Source: Micromonospora marina | GTDB lineage: Bacteria > Actinomycetota > Actinomycetes > Mycobacteriales > Micromonosporaceae | DNA length: 64,000 nt | Direction: 5' to 3' | Assembly: GCF_900091565.1 (NCBI RefSeq) | Contig: NZ_FMCV01000010.1 | Coordinates: forward strand, 1-64,000 | In this document: in pieces, positions 52,017 through 60,430 of the stretch | Numbering within the stretch: the first letter of the stretch is position 1 | Layout of the letters: the number at the start of each line of letters is the position of its first letter | Made by a program: the position numbers and the translations under genes | Notes under the pieces: generated by a model | The model's database searches: none | Told to the model about the DNA's origin: nothing | What the model saw: only the letters and a program-made list of their open reading frames with translations

Positions 52017-53276
52017 TCAGGCGAGGATGGTGGAGGTCAGGGTGTGAACGACGTCGCCGACCACCACGATCGCGGGTGGGCGTAGCGCGGCAGCCTCCAC
52101 GTCGGCGGCCACAGTGCCCAGCGTGGAGCGCAGTGTGCGCTGAGCGGCTGTGGTGCCCTCCTGGATGACCGCGGCGGGAGTGTCAGCCGGTCTGCCGTTC
52201 GCGATCAGGGTGGCGCTGATCGCGGCGAGGTTCTTCAGACCCATCAGGATCACCAGCGTGCCACGCAACCCGGCCAGGGCCTCCCAGCGGACGAGCGACG
52301 CGGGCGCGTCGGGCGCGAGGTGCCCGGACACCACAGTGAACTCGTGCGCCACGCCCCGGTGCGTCACCGGCACCCCGGCCACCTCCGGCACGGCGATCGC
52401 GCTCGTCACGCCGGGCACCACAGTCACCGGCACGCCCGCCTCGGCGCAGGCCAGCAGTTCCTCGCCGCCGCGCCCGAAGACGTACGGGTCGCCGCCCTTC
52501 AGCCGCACCACCACCTTGCCGGCCCGGGCCCGGTCGACCAGGATCCGGTTGATCTCCTCCTGGGCGCGCGACGGCCCGTACGGAATCTTGGAGGCGTCGA
52601 CCAGCTCGACGTCCGGGCGCAGCTCGTCCAGGAGCAGACCGGGCACGAGCCGGTCGGCCACGACCACCTCGGCCTCGGTGAGCAGCCGCCACCCCTTCAC
52701 GGTGATCAGCTCCGGGTCGCCCGGCCCGGCGCCGACGAGCGCGACGCGCCCGCCGGTGTTAAGAGGGGCCCCTTCCTCTACCGCAGGCGTTAACAGGGGG
52801 CCCTTCCTTCCGAGCAGGGCACGGATGGCGTCTCGGGTCGCCATCGCTCGGCGGGGGTCGCCGCCGCCGAGGACCGCCACGGTGACCGGGCCGTGCCGGG
52901 TCACCGCCGGGGTCCACGCGCTGGCCGCCGTCCGGTCGTCGGCGCGGACGCAGAAGATCCGCCGCTCGGCCGCGGCGGCGCTGACCGCAGCGGCGGCGGC
53001 CCGGTCGTCCACCGCCACCTGGACCAGCCACGCGCCGTCCAGGTCGCCGGGGGCGAACCGGCGCGGCTCCCAGTGCAGCCGCCCGGCGTCGACGTGCGCG
53101 CGCAGCGCCGGAGTCAGTTCGGGCGACACCAGCAGCACGTCCGCGCCGGCATCGAGCAGCGCGGGCACCCGCCGGGTGGCGACCGCTCCGCCGCCCACGA
53201 CCACCACGCGCCGCCCGCCCAGCCGCAACCCCAGGGGGTACGGGCTCGGCGGCGTCGGCCCGGCCGGCTCGGTCAC
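52017..53276 (-). CDS. cobA: bifunctional precorrin-2 dehydrogenase / uroporphyrinogen-III C-methyltransferase
   Basis: A 419-residue CysG-like fusion. Residues about 12-155 form the NAD-binding dehydrogenase/ferrochelatase domain (RRVVVVGGGAVATRRVPALL). Residues 178-419 are the SAM methyltransferase: VALVGAGPGDPELITVKG, VRLKGGDPYVFGRGGEE and VTVVPGVTSAIAVPEVAGVP. It provides precorrin-2 for B12 and sirohydrochlorin for sirohaem. Residues about 157-177 (GRKGPLLTPAVEEGAPLNTG) are translated from a GGGCCC repeat inserted in frame between the domains. ATG 53276 overlaps the cobT stop by 4 bp. Confidence 0.93.
   Translation of the reverse strand: MTEPAGPTPPSPYPLGLRLGGRRVVVVGGGAVATRRVPALLDAGADVLLVSPELTPALRAHVDAGRLHWEPRRFAPGDLDGAWLVQVAVDDRAAAAAVSAAAAERRIFCVRADDRTAASAWTPAVTRHGPVTVAVLGGGDPRRAMATRDAIRALLGRKGPLLTPAVEEGAPLNTGGRVALVGAGPGDPELITVKGWRLLTEAEVVVADRLVPGLLLDELRPDVELVDASKIPYGPSRAQEEINRILVDRARAGKVVVRLKGGDPYVFGRGGEELLACAEAGVPVTVVPGVTSAIAVPEVAGVPVTHRGVAHEFTVVSGHLAPDAPASLVRWEALAGLRGTLVILMGLKNLAAISATLIANGRPADTPAAVIQEGTTAAQRTLRSTLGTVAADVEAAALRPPAIVVVGDVVHTLTSTILA
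52755..52809. repeat. GGGCCC double-palindrome repeat, copy C, inside cobA
   Basis: Same architecture and orientation as copy B: GGTGTTAAGAGGGGCCCCTT, then CCTCTACCGCAGGCGTTAAC, then AGGGGGCCCTTCCTT. It lies in the coding sequence of the cobA fusion and is read through in frame as an inter-domain linker. It carries several differences from copies A and B. Confidence 0.85.
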
Positions 53277-54355
53277 TTCTCCGCCACCCCGGCGGAGTCG
53301 AACGTCGCCACCTCGTGCAGTACCCGGACCGCACCGGTGACGACGGGCAGGGCGAGCAGTGCCCCGGTGCCCTCGCCGAGCCGCAGCCCCAGGTCGATCA
53401 GCGGCTCCAGGCCGAGGTGCCGCAGCGCCGCCGTGGCGCCGGGCTCGGCGCTGCGGTGCCCGGCGACCATGGCGCCCACGGCGTCCGGCGCGAACGCGGC
53501 GGCGGCGAGCGCGGCGCTCACCGCGATCACGCCGTCGAGCAGCACCGGCACCCGGCGGGCGGCGGCACCGAGGATCAGGCCGGTCAACGCGGCGTGCTCC
53601 AGCCCGCCGACTGTGGCCAGCACGCCCAGCGGGTCGGCCGGGTCGGGCTCGTGCCGGGCCAGCGCGGCACGCACCACCGCCACCTTGCGGGCGTACGTCT
53701 CGTCGTCGACTCCGGTGCCCCGGCCGGTGGCCGCCTCCGCGTCCACGCCGCCGAACGCGGCGACGAGCGTGGCGGACGGGGTGGTGTTGCCGATGCCCAT
53801 GTCGCCGGTGAGCAGGATGCCCGCCCCGGCGTCGATCAGTTCGCCGGCGACCCGGATGCCGGTCTCGACAGCCACGCGGGCCTCGTCCCGGGTCATCGCG
53901 GCGGTGACCGTCATGTCGCGGGTGCCGGGGCGTACGTTGGCGGCCACCAGGCGCGGCCCGGTCGGGTCACCGGGGCCCTCGGCGCCGGCGCCGGGGATCG
54001 GGGTGGCCACGCCGACGTCCACCACGGTGACCGAGGCGCCGGCCTGGCGGGCGAACGCGTTGACCACCGCGCCGCCGGCGAGGAAGTTGGCGATCATCTG
54101 GGCGGTGACCTCCTGCGGCCACGGGGTCACGCCCTGGGCGTGCACGCCGTGGTCACCGGCGAAGATCGCCACCGCGGCCGGCTCGGGCAGCGGCGGCGGG
54201 CAGGCGCCAGCCAGCCCGGCGAGGCGTACCGAGAGCGGCTCCAGGGCGCCGAGCGAGCCGGCGGGCTTGGTCAGCCGCCCCTGCAACTCGCGGGCCGCCG
54301 CCATGGCGGCCTCGTCCAGCGGCCGGATCGCCGCGACTGTGGACTCCAGCATCAT
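53273..54355 (-). CDS. cobT: nicotinate-nucleotide-dimethylbenzimidazole phosphoribosyltransferase
   Basis: A 360-residue CobT that makes alpha-ribazole phosphate, the lower-ligand precursor of cobalamin. FAGDHGVHAQGVTPWPQEVT, LLTGDMGIGNTTPSATLVAA and the C-terminal catalytic Glu in LRLGEGTGALLALPVV are diagnostic. ATG 54355 overlaps the upstream aminotransferase stop by 4 bp and its own stop overlaps cobA, giving a coupled three-gene unit. Confidence 0.95.
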   Translation of the reverse strand: MMLESTVAAIRPLDEAAMAAARELQGRLTKPAGSLGALEPLSVRLAGLAGACPPPLPEPAAVAIFAGDHGVHAQGVTPWPQEVTAQMIANFLAGGAVVNAFARQAGASVTVVDVGVATPIPGAGAEGPGDPTGPRLVAANVRPGTRDMTVTAAMTRDEARVAVETGIRVAGELIDAGAGILLTGDMGIGNTTPSATLVAAFGGVDAEAATGRGTGVDDETYARKVAVVRAALARHEPDPADPLGVLATVGGLEHAALTGLILGAAARRVPVLLDGVIAVSAALAAAAFAPDAVGAMVAGHRSAEPGATAALRHLGLEPLIDLGLRLGEGTGALLALPVVTGAVRVLHEVATFDSAGVAEK

Positions 54356-55434
54356 GCCTCCAGGATCCGTGCCAGCGTCTCGATGAACGCGTCGGTGGTG
54401 CCCCGGTCGCGTACGGCGATCCGGAGCCAGTCCGGGCCGAGCCCGGGGAACGTGTCGCCCCGGCGTACCGCCCAGCCGTGCGCGCGCAGCCGCTCGCGTA
54501 CCTCGGCGGCGCCGGCGGTGTGGATCAGGACGAAGGCGGCGGCCGGGCGGCCCGCCACGCGTACCCCCGGCAGGCCGGACAGGCGGGCCACCAGGTGGTC
54601 GCGGTCGGCGGCGAGTTCGGCGGCGATGGCGCGTTCGGCAGCGACGGCGGCCGGTGCGGCGCAGGCGGTGGCGGCGGCGAGCGCCGGGGTGGAGACCGCC
54701 CAGAGCGGCTGCGCGGCGGCGAACCGGGCCAGCAGCGCGGCGTCGCCGAGCAGGTAGCCGATCCGCAGCCCGGCCAGGCCCCAGGTCTTGGTGAGGCTGC
54801 GCACCACCACGAGGCCGGGCAGGTCGCGGCGGGCGGCGAGCGACTCGGGCTCGCCGTCGGCGCCGGGCGCGGCGGTGCTGTCGGCGAACGCCTCGTCGAC
54901 CACGAGCACCCGGCCGGGACGGGCCAGTGCGGCGATCGTGTCCGCCGGGTGCAGGACCGAGGTGGGGTTCGTGGGGTTGCCGATCATGACCAGGTCGGCG
55001 TCGTCGGGGACGCGGGCCGGGTCGAGGCGGAAGCCGTCGGCCGGGTCGAGCAGCGCCCGGTCCACCCGGTGCCCGGCGGCCCGCAGCGCCGCCTCCGGCT
55101 CGGTGAACTGCGGGTGCACCACCACGGGGTGGCGGGCGCCGGTCAGCGCGCGGGCGATCAGGACGAAACCCTCGGCCGCACCGGCGGTGAGGAGTACCTC
55201 CTCCGGGGGTCGCCCGTGCCGGTGAGCGACGGCGGCGCGGGCCGGTGCCGGGTCCGGGTACGCCGCCAGGTCGCCCAGCGCGGCGGTGATCGGGTCGGCA
55301 AGCCAGTCCGGCATCGGGGCGCGGCGCACGTTCACCGCCAGGTCCACCAGGCCGGGAGTGGCCTCGGCGTCCCCGTGGTGGCCCAGGTCGGGCTCGTGGA
55401 GCGCGGCGGCGCTCCCGGTCGGTGCTGCGGGCAT
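54352..55434 (-). CDS. cobC: CobC-like PLP-dependent aminotransferase (threonine-phosphate decarboxylase type)
   Basis: A 360-residue fold-type I PLP enzyme from ATG at 55434. The PLP lysine is in VVVRSLTKTWGLAGLRIGYL. VMIGNPTNPTSVLHP and LVVDEAFADSTA cover the cofactor site; LDGT... is replaced by the Rv2231c/CobC-type AAEGFVLIARAL segment. It would supply aminopropanol phosphate for the nucleotide loop of B12, the usual role of CobC/CobD in a cob operon; a histidinol-phosphate-type aminotransferase is the main alternative. Long upstream extension ignored. Confidence 0.85.
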   Translation of the reverse strand: MPAAPTGSAAALHEPDLGHHGDAEATPGLVDLAVNVRRAPMPDWLADPITAALGDLAAYPDPAPARAAVAHRHGRPPEEVLLTAGAAEGFVLIARALTGARHPVVVHPQFTEPEAALRAAGHRVDRALLDPADGFRLDPARVPDDADLVMIGNPTNPTSVLHPADTIAALARPGRVLVVDEAFADSTAAPGADGEPESLAARRDLPGLVVVRSLTKTWGLAGLRIGYLLGDAALLARFAAAQPLWAVSTPALAAATACAAPAAVAAERAIAAELAADRDHLVARLSGLPGVRVAGRPAAAFVLIHTAGAAEVRERLRAHGWAVRRGDTFPGLGPDWLRIAVRDRGTTDAFIETLARILEA

Positions 55435-55522
55435 GTCCGCGATCCTGCCGGGTAGCCGCCGCCCGGGACAGCGCATCCCGGCGTGGGTCGCGTCACGGTC
55501 CGCCAGTTTATGAGTTCTTCTC

Positions 55523-55539
55523 ATTTCCGAATCGGAAAT
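55523..55539. promoter_or_regulatory. 17-bp palindrome in the promoter of the penicillin-binding protein gene
   Basis: ATTTCCGAATCGGAAAT, perfect 8-bp arms around one base, in a locally AT-rich stretch 16 bp before the start codon. A -35-like TTCTCA (about 55518) and a TCATAG/TAGCTT -10 region flank it, so a bound protein would sit between the promoter elements, as an operator does. Confidence 0.55.
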
Positions 55540-55555
55540 GTCATAGCTTGGCCCC

Positions 55556-57688
55556 GTGAGCAGTCGTCCCCTTGCTTCCGCTGGCCGTCTCGTTCCCCTT
55601 CTCCGCGCCGGGCTGATCGCCGGCATCGTGGTCGCCGCCGCCCTGTATCCGCTGGTCGCAGTGACCGGCATCGGGGCCAAGGCCACCGCGCACGCGATCG
55701 AACAGAAGACGAACATCCTCAAGACCGCGCTACCGGCCGAGACCTCGTACGTCTACGCGCCGGACGGCAAGACCGTGCTGACGATGTTCTACGAGGAGTA
55801 CCGGCAGTACACCAAGATCGAGAACATGTCGCCGAACATCCAGCAGGCGATCGTCGCCGCCGAGGACAACCGCTTCTACCAGCACCACGGCGTCGACCCG
55901 AAGGGCGTGGCGCGTGCTTTCGTATCGAACGCCCGATCCGGCGGCGTCTCCCAGGGCGCCTCGACGATCACCATGCAGTACGTGCGGATGGCGCTGCGGG
56001 ACAGCGCGACCACACCCAGGGAGGTCCAGGAGGCGACGCAGCAGACCAGCCTGCGCAAGGTCAGGGAGATGCGCATGGCGCTGGACATCGAGAAGCACCT
56101 GAGCAAGGACCAGATCATGGAGCGCTACCTCAACTCGGCCTACTTCGGTCACCGCGCGTACGGGATCTACGCCGCCTCGCAGATCTTCTTCTCCAAGACC
56201 CCGGCCACGCTCACCCCGGTCGAGGCGGCCACGCTGGCCGGGCTGGTGAAGTCACCGTCGGAGTACGACCCGATCACCTCGGACCAGAAGGACGCCACCG
56301 GCCGCCGCAACTACGTGCTGGACAACATGGCCCGCCTCGGCTACCTGTCGCCCGACGCGGCCGCGGCGGCCAAGGGCCAGCCGATCAAGCTGAAGCTGAC
56401 CACCCCGCCCAACGACTGCGCCGCGATCGACGGCGGGCACCGCAGCTGGGGCTTCTACTGCGACTACCTGAAGAACTGGTGGAGTTCCCAGCCCGCGTTC
56501 GGCGAGAACCGGCTGGAACGGATGGACAAGCTGCGCCGCGGCGGCTACCGGATCGTGCTCGCCCTCGACCCGAAGACCCAGGCGGCGGCGGAGAAGAACG
56601 TCGGCGCCAAGGACAACACCGGCAGCCCGTTCGCCAACGGGATCGTGGTCGCCGAGCCCGGCACCGGGCGGATCAAGGCGATGGCGGTGAACCGGAACTA
56701 CTCGCTGGACCTGGCCGAGAACCCGAACAGCTCGAACCCGGAGGCCGGCCCGAAGGTCAAGGCGAACTATCCGAACACGGTGGCGCCGCTGCTCGGCGGC
56801 GGGGTGCTCCCGGGCTACCAGGCCGGTTCGACGTTCAAGATGTTCCCGATGCTCGCCGCGCTCAACGCCGGGATGCCGCTGTCCACCGCGTACGACTCGC
56901 CGCACACGTACAAGTCGGCCGTCTACGACGGCTGGGCGCCGTCCAACGCCAGCGGCGCGATGACCGGCCGGCAGACCATGTGGTCCGGGTTCGGCAAGTC
57001 GGTGAACACCTACTTCGTCCAGTTGGAGGAGAAGATCGGCGCGGACGCCGGGGTGCGCCTGGCCGAGCAGCTGGGGCTGCGCTGGCGTACCGACGTGGAC
57101 AAGGAGCAGGCGTCGCCGGGGAAGGCGAAGAAGTGGGGCGCGTTCACGCTCGGCGTCTCCGACGCCACCCCGCTGGAGATGGCGAACGCGTACGCCGCGA
57201 TCGCCGCCGACGGACGCTACTGCGAGGCCATCCCGGTCAACTCGATCATGAACCGGGACGGCACGCCCGCCACGTACACCACGCCGGGCGGGGTGCAACG
57301 GGAGGTCGCCAAGCCCCGGTGCCGGCAGGTGGTGAACGCCGACGCGGCCCGGGCCGCCACCGACGCGGCGCGCTGCCCGACCGGCGACACCCCGGCCAAG
57401 GGGAGCTGCGGCGGCTGGTCGACCGCCGACAGCGTGCGGGGTACGGTCGGCCGCCCGGTCGCCGGCAAGACGGGTACGACCGACAGCACCCGGTCCGCGT
57501 GGTTCGTCGGCTACACGCCGGAACTGGCGGCGGCGAGCTTCATCGCCGATCCGGACAACCCGTTCAACGCGGTGGGGGACGGGCAGGCCCAGATCCCGGT
57601 GAACGCGGTGGCGCGGACCTTGCGGGACTCCCTGAAGGGCCAGCCCACCCGGCAGTTCACGCCACCCTCGGACCAGATAGTCGGCTGA
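55556..57688 (+). CDS. class A penicillin-binding protein (transglycosylase/transpeptidase)
   Basis: A 710-residue bifunctional PBP. An N-terminal membrane helix (about 16-36) is followed by a GT51 domain with EDNRFYQHHGVD (Glu103) and SQGASTITMQY (134-141), and a transpeptidase domain with the SxxK Ser425/Lys428 (AGSTFKMF), SVN (482-484) and KTGT (638-641). Four Cys in the C-terminal half may form disulfides. It polymerises and crosslinks peptidoglycan outside the membrane. Start GTG at 55556, with no strong Shine-Dalgarno and a short leader. A single-gene unit between cob genes. Confidence 0.95.
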   Translation: MSSRPLASAGRLVPLLRAGLIAGIVVAAALYPLVAVTGIGAKATAHAIEQKTNILKTALPAETSYVYAPDGKTVLTMFYEEYRQYTKIENMSPNIQQAIVAAEDNRFYQHHGVDPKGVARAFVSNARSGGVSQGASTITMQYVRMALRDSATTPREVQEATQQTSLRKVREMRMALDIEKHLSKDQIMERYLNSAYFGHRAYGIYAASQIFFSKTPATLTPVEAATLAGLVKSPSEYDPITSDQKDATGRRNYVLDNMARLGYLSPDAAAAAKGQPIKLKLTTPPNDCAAIDGGHRSWGFYCDYLKNWWSSQPAFGENRLERMDKLRRGGYRIVLALDPKTQAAAEKNVGAKDNTGSPFANGIVVAEPGTGRIKAMAVNRNYSLDLAENPNSSNPEAGPKVKANYPNTVAPLLGGGVLPGYQAGSTFKMFPMLAALNAGMPLSTAYDSPHTYKSAVYDGWAPSNASGAMTGRQTMWSGFGKSVNTYFVQLEEKIGADAGVRLAEQLGLRWRTDVDKEQASPGKAKKWGAFTLGVSDATPLEMANAYAAIAADGRYCEAIPVNSIMNRDGTPATYTTPGGVQREVAKPRCRQVVNADAARAATDAARCPTGDTPAKGSCGGWSTADSVRGTVGRPVAGKTGTTDSTRSAWFVGYTPELAAASFIADPDNPFNAVGDGQAQIPVNAVARTLRDSLKGQPTRQFTPPSDQIVG

Positions 57689-57724
57689 CCCCTCTGTTCC
57701 GCCCGGGGGTGCGCCCGGGTAGTT

Positions 57725-57771
57725 GATCAAGGAGTTCGCGTCAGGGATCCCCCGACGTGAACTCCTTGATC
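57725..57771. repeat. GATCA-type intergenic hairpin repeat, copy 2
   Basis: GATCAAGGAGTTCGCGTC (57725-57742) and GACGTGAACTCCTTGATC (57754-57771) pair over 18 bp with one mismatch, with an 11-nt loop. It lies 36 bp past the PBP stop, so it may terminate it. The arms share the GATCA-n-G-n-AGTT pattern of copy 1 at 16297. Confidence 0.75.
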
Positions 57772-57792
57772 GATGTCGGGAGCGGACGGCGG

Positions 57793-57926
57793 TCAGCGGA
57801 GGTCGGCGGCCACGAAGGACCACAGCTCCAGGTCGACCCGGACGCCGCGGCGAGACGCCGCACGCCGATGCGCGGGGTGGAGACGGTGAGCGCCGGGAAC
57901 CGGCGTACCGCCACCTGCCCGATCAC
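57793..57926 (-). pseudogene. short frameshifted gene downstream of cobB
   Basis: A GTG at 57926 overlaps the cobB stop by 4 bp (GTGA), the junction typical of coupled genes. It opens a frame (IGQVAVRRFPALTVSTPRIG, VRRLAAA) that turns to junk near 57848. In the next frame the sequence continues sensibly (RGVRVDLELWSFVAADLR) to a stop at 57793. A single-base deletion near 57848-57853 would explain it. The intact product would be only ~45 residues; no family is recognised. Confidence 0.4.
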
Positions 57927-59293
57927 GCCGGTGCCCCCGCCGGCGCCAGCGCGGCGGCCACCAGCCGGGCCGCGATGTCCGGATGCGCGGCCCAGTGCGG
58001 CACGAGCTGCGAGGCGTGCACCGCCTGCCGGACGAAACCCTCCGGGTCGCCGCCCTCCCAACGCCAGGCCGGACGGTCACCGGCGCGCGGCGTGAGCACC
58101 GCGGCGTGCTGCTTGTGCCCGGTCACCGTGGTGCCGGCCGCCGCCACCACGCTGTCGGTGACGGCCGTGGCCGTGCGGTAACCGACCATGAGGCCGTCCC
58201 CTACCGTGCCGGTCGCGTCGAGCACCCCGCACATGGGCCGGCCGTCCAGCTCCCGGGCCAGCCAGAGCAGGCCCGCCCCCTCGGCGACCACCGGACGGCC
58301 GCGACGCGCCAGCTCGGCCACCGCGATGCAGAGGCGGCGGTTGGCGGAGAGCTGCTCCGCGTACATCTCGGGCAGCCCACCGCCGACGACCAGCGCGCGC
58401 GCCCCGGCGGGCAGCGCCTCGTCGCGCACCGGGTCGAGCGTGACCACCTCGGCACCGGCGGCCCGCAGCAGCTCGGCCGTCTCGGGATGGCTGAAGGCGC
58501 CGGCCGGTCCGCCGGCGAGCGCCACCACCGGCCGCTCCCCCGACGGCTGCGGGGCGTCGGGCGGCTCCGGCGACCACGGCTCGACGGTGAGCGCGGGGGC
58601 GGAGCGGGCCAGCGCCAGCAGCCGGTCGAGGTCGACGGTGGCCGCCACCGCCTCACCGAGCCGGCGTACGCCCCGTCCGGCGTCGGCGTCGGCACGCACC
58701 ACGGGCCCGGTGCCGTACCGGCGGGCGGGCAGCACCGGGGGCAGCTCGTGCCGGCGCAGAGCCCCGTAGACCGGCACGCCGACGTCGTCGAGCGCCTCGC
58801 GCAGCAGCGCCTCGTGCCGGGACGAGGCCACCCGGTTGAGGATCACGCCGCCCAGCCACAGCTCGTCGTCGTACGCCCGGAAGCCGTGCACCAGCGCGGC
58901 CACCGACTGGCCCATCGCGGCCACGTCCACGACCAGCACCACCGGGCTGCGCAGCGCGGTGGCGACTGCTGCCGTGGACTCGCTCTCCGGTCGCCCGGCG
59001 ACCGAGTCGTAGAGGCCCATGGTGCCCTGCACCAGCGCGAACCCGGCGCCGGCCGCGCCGTACGCGAAGAGGGGGGCGATCCGCTCCGGGCCGACCAGTC
59101 TCGGGTCCAGCGTGCGCCCGGCGCGCCCCGCGGCGAGCCCCAGATACGCCGCGTCCACCTGGTCCGGCCCCACCTTGAACCCGGCCACCGGGATCCCCCG
59201 GGCGGTGAGCGCCGCGAGCAGGCCGAGGGAGACGGCGCCGGTGCCGTGCCCCGAAGAGGGCGCACTCAGCACGACGCGCGGCACGTCGGTCAT
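57923..59293 (-). CDS. CobB/CbiA-type cobyrinate a,c-diamide synthase homologue with altered active sites
   Basis: A 456-residue protein aligning along the whole CobB/CbiA length: N-terminal dethiobiotin-synthetase-like domain (VGPDQVDAAYLGLAAG, LVQGTMGLYDS, GQSVAALVHGF) and C-terminal class I glutamine amidotransferase domain (VVGGGLPEMYAEQL, GHKQHAAV). Three usually invariant positions differ. The Walker A GxGKT reads GHGTG (Lys to Thr18). The VEGxMGLYD Glu is Gln89. The amidotransferase AECgGL reads AEGAG, with Gly339 at the nucleophile Cys. It may use free ammonia, act on another substrate or be non-catalytic. Start ATG 59293, after AGGAG. Confidence 0.8.
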   Translation of the reverse strand: MTDVPRVVLSAPSSGHGTGAVSLGLLAALTARGIPVAGFKVGPDQVDAAYLGLAAGRAGRTLDPRLVGPERIAPLFAYGAAGAGFALVQGTMGLYDSVAGRPESESTAAVATALRSPVVLVVDVAAMGQSVAALVHGFRAYDDELWLGGVILNRVASSRHEALLREALDDVGVPVYGALRRHELPPVLPARRYGTGPVVRADADAGRGVRRLGEAVAATVDLDRLLALARSAPALTVEPWSPEPPDAPQPSGERPVVALAGGPAGAFSHPETAELLRAAGAEVVTLDPVRDEALPAGARALVVGGGLPEMYAEQLSANRRLCIAVAELARRGRPVVAEGAGLLWLARELDGRPMCGVLDATGTVGDGLMVGYRTATAVTDSVVAAAGTTVTGHKQHAAVLTPRAGDRPAWRWEGGDPEGFVRQAVHASQLVPHWAAHPDIAARLVAAALAPAGAPA

Positions 59294-59413
59294 CATCGAC
59301 TCCTGATGTGGGTGGTTTCCGCCCGCGTGACCATACCCGTCCGGCCCCGGGCGCGAGGGGTGCGCACAGCGCCGTATCGCCCTGGCAGCGGCGAGTGGCA
59401 TCGCTCATACGGG

Positions 59414-59419
59414 TAGCCT
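59414..59419 (+). promoter_or_regulatory. -10 box of leaderless SURF1 gene
   Basis: TAGCCT lies 8 nt before the GTG at 59428, so the mRNA would have almost no leader. No good -35 is visible. Confidence 0.4.
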
Positions 59420-59427
59420 TGGCCAAC

Positions 59428-60246
59428 GTGTACCGGTTCCTGCTGACCCCGCGCTGGCTCGGCTACCTCGTGCTCACGCTCGTCGCCGCCACGGTGATGG
59501 TGTTCCTGGGCAACTGGCAGCTGGACCGCTACCGGGGCCGGACGGCGGTCAACGAGCGCATCGACGCCGGGGCCACCATGACGCCCGCGCCGCTGCGCGA
59601 CGCGCTCCCCGCACCCAGCGGCGGCGACGTCGGTCCCCCGCCGTCCGAGGAACTCACCTGGAGCCGGGTCACCGCCACCGGCCGGTACGACAGCGCGAAC
59701 ACCGTCCTGATCCGGGGCCGGACCCTCGACCGGAAGGTCGGTTTCGAGGTGCTCACCCCGCTGGTGCTGGCCGACGGCAGCGCGGTGCTCGTCGACCAGG
59801 GCTGGATCCCGCCCGTGCCGGGTGCCGGCGCGACCGTCCAGCCGCAGGTGCCGGCGGTGCCGGCCGGCGAGGTGACCGTCACCGGCCGGGTGGTCGGCAG
59901 CGAGAGCGGCGGCGGCGCGGTCAGCCGGCGCGACGGCAAGCTGGAGGCCCGGCGCATCGACATCCCCCGCCTCGCCGAGCAGCTCCCCTACCCGGTGACC
60001 GGCGGCTACCTGCTGCTCGACGGTCAGACGCCGGCCGCCGACCCGGCCTTCCAGGCGGTCCGGATCGGGCACACGAACAACTGGCAGAACTTCGGCTACG
60101 TGTGGCAGTGGTGGATCTTCGCGGTGATGAGCCTGTTCGGCTACGGCTGGGTGGCGCGCCGGGAGGCCCGCCGCCGGGCCGGGCTGGACGCCCCGGGCGA
60201 GCCGGTGGACCGTGCCGCCGAGCCGGCCACCCCTACCTCCGCCTGA
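59428..60246 (+). CDS. SURF1 family cytochrome oxidase assembly protein
   Basis: A 272-residue membrane protein with the SURF1 plan: N-terminal helix (RFLLTPRWLGYLVLTLVAAT), then FLGNWQLDRY, and a periplasm-facing domain including VLIRGRTLDRKVGFEVLTPL and VLVDQGWIPP. A C-terminal helix follows NNWQNFGYVWQWWIFAVMSL. It helps insert haem a or assemble aa3 oxidase. The start is GTG at 59428 (YRFLL); there is no ribosome site, in keeping with a leaderless message. It is divergent from the cobB homologue. Confidence 0.92.
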   Translation: MYRFLLTPRWLGYLVLTLVAATVMVFLGNWQLDRYRGRTAVNERIDAGATMTPAPLRDALPAPSGGDVGPPPSEELTWSRVTATGRYDSANTVLIRGRTLDRKVGFEVLTPLVLADGSAVLVDQGWIPPVPGAGATVQPQVPAVPAGEVTVTGRVVGSESGGGAVSRRDGKLEARRIDIPRLAEQLPYPVTGGYLLLDGQTPAADPAFQAVRIGHTNNWQNFGYVWQWWIFAVMSLFGYGWVARREARRRAGLDAPGEPVDRAAEPATPTSA

Positions 60247-60430
60247 GCGAGCCGCAGCGGGCACGGCCCGCCTCGTCGATCCTCGGCACAGCCGTTACTC
60301 GCCGTAGCCGCCGTCGGCAGTCGCGCCGCCCACCGAGCAGTTCCCGGTGACCGCCACCCGGAGGCACTCCAGGTGCAGCAGCTCAACAACCAGGACGACT
60401 ACGCCCGGTGGCTGTCGGCGGGCCGAACCG

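Noticed and set aside
60247..60430. C-terminal protein remnant downstream of the ligase (minus frame ending near 60295, GNCSVGGATADGGYGE)
   Set aside because: No start codon or recognisable domain; too short to distinguish from chance coding-like sequence.
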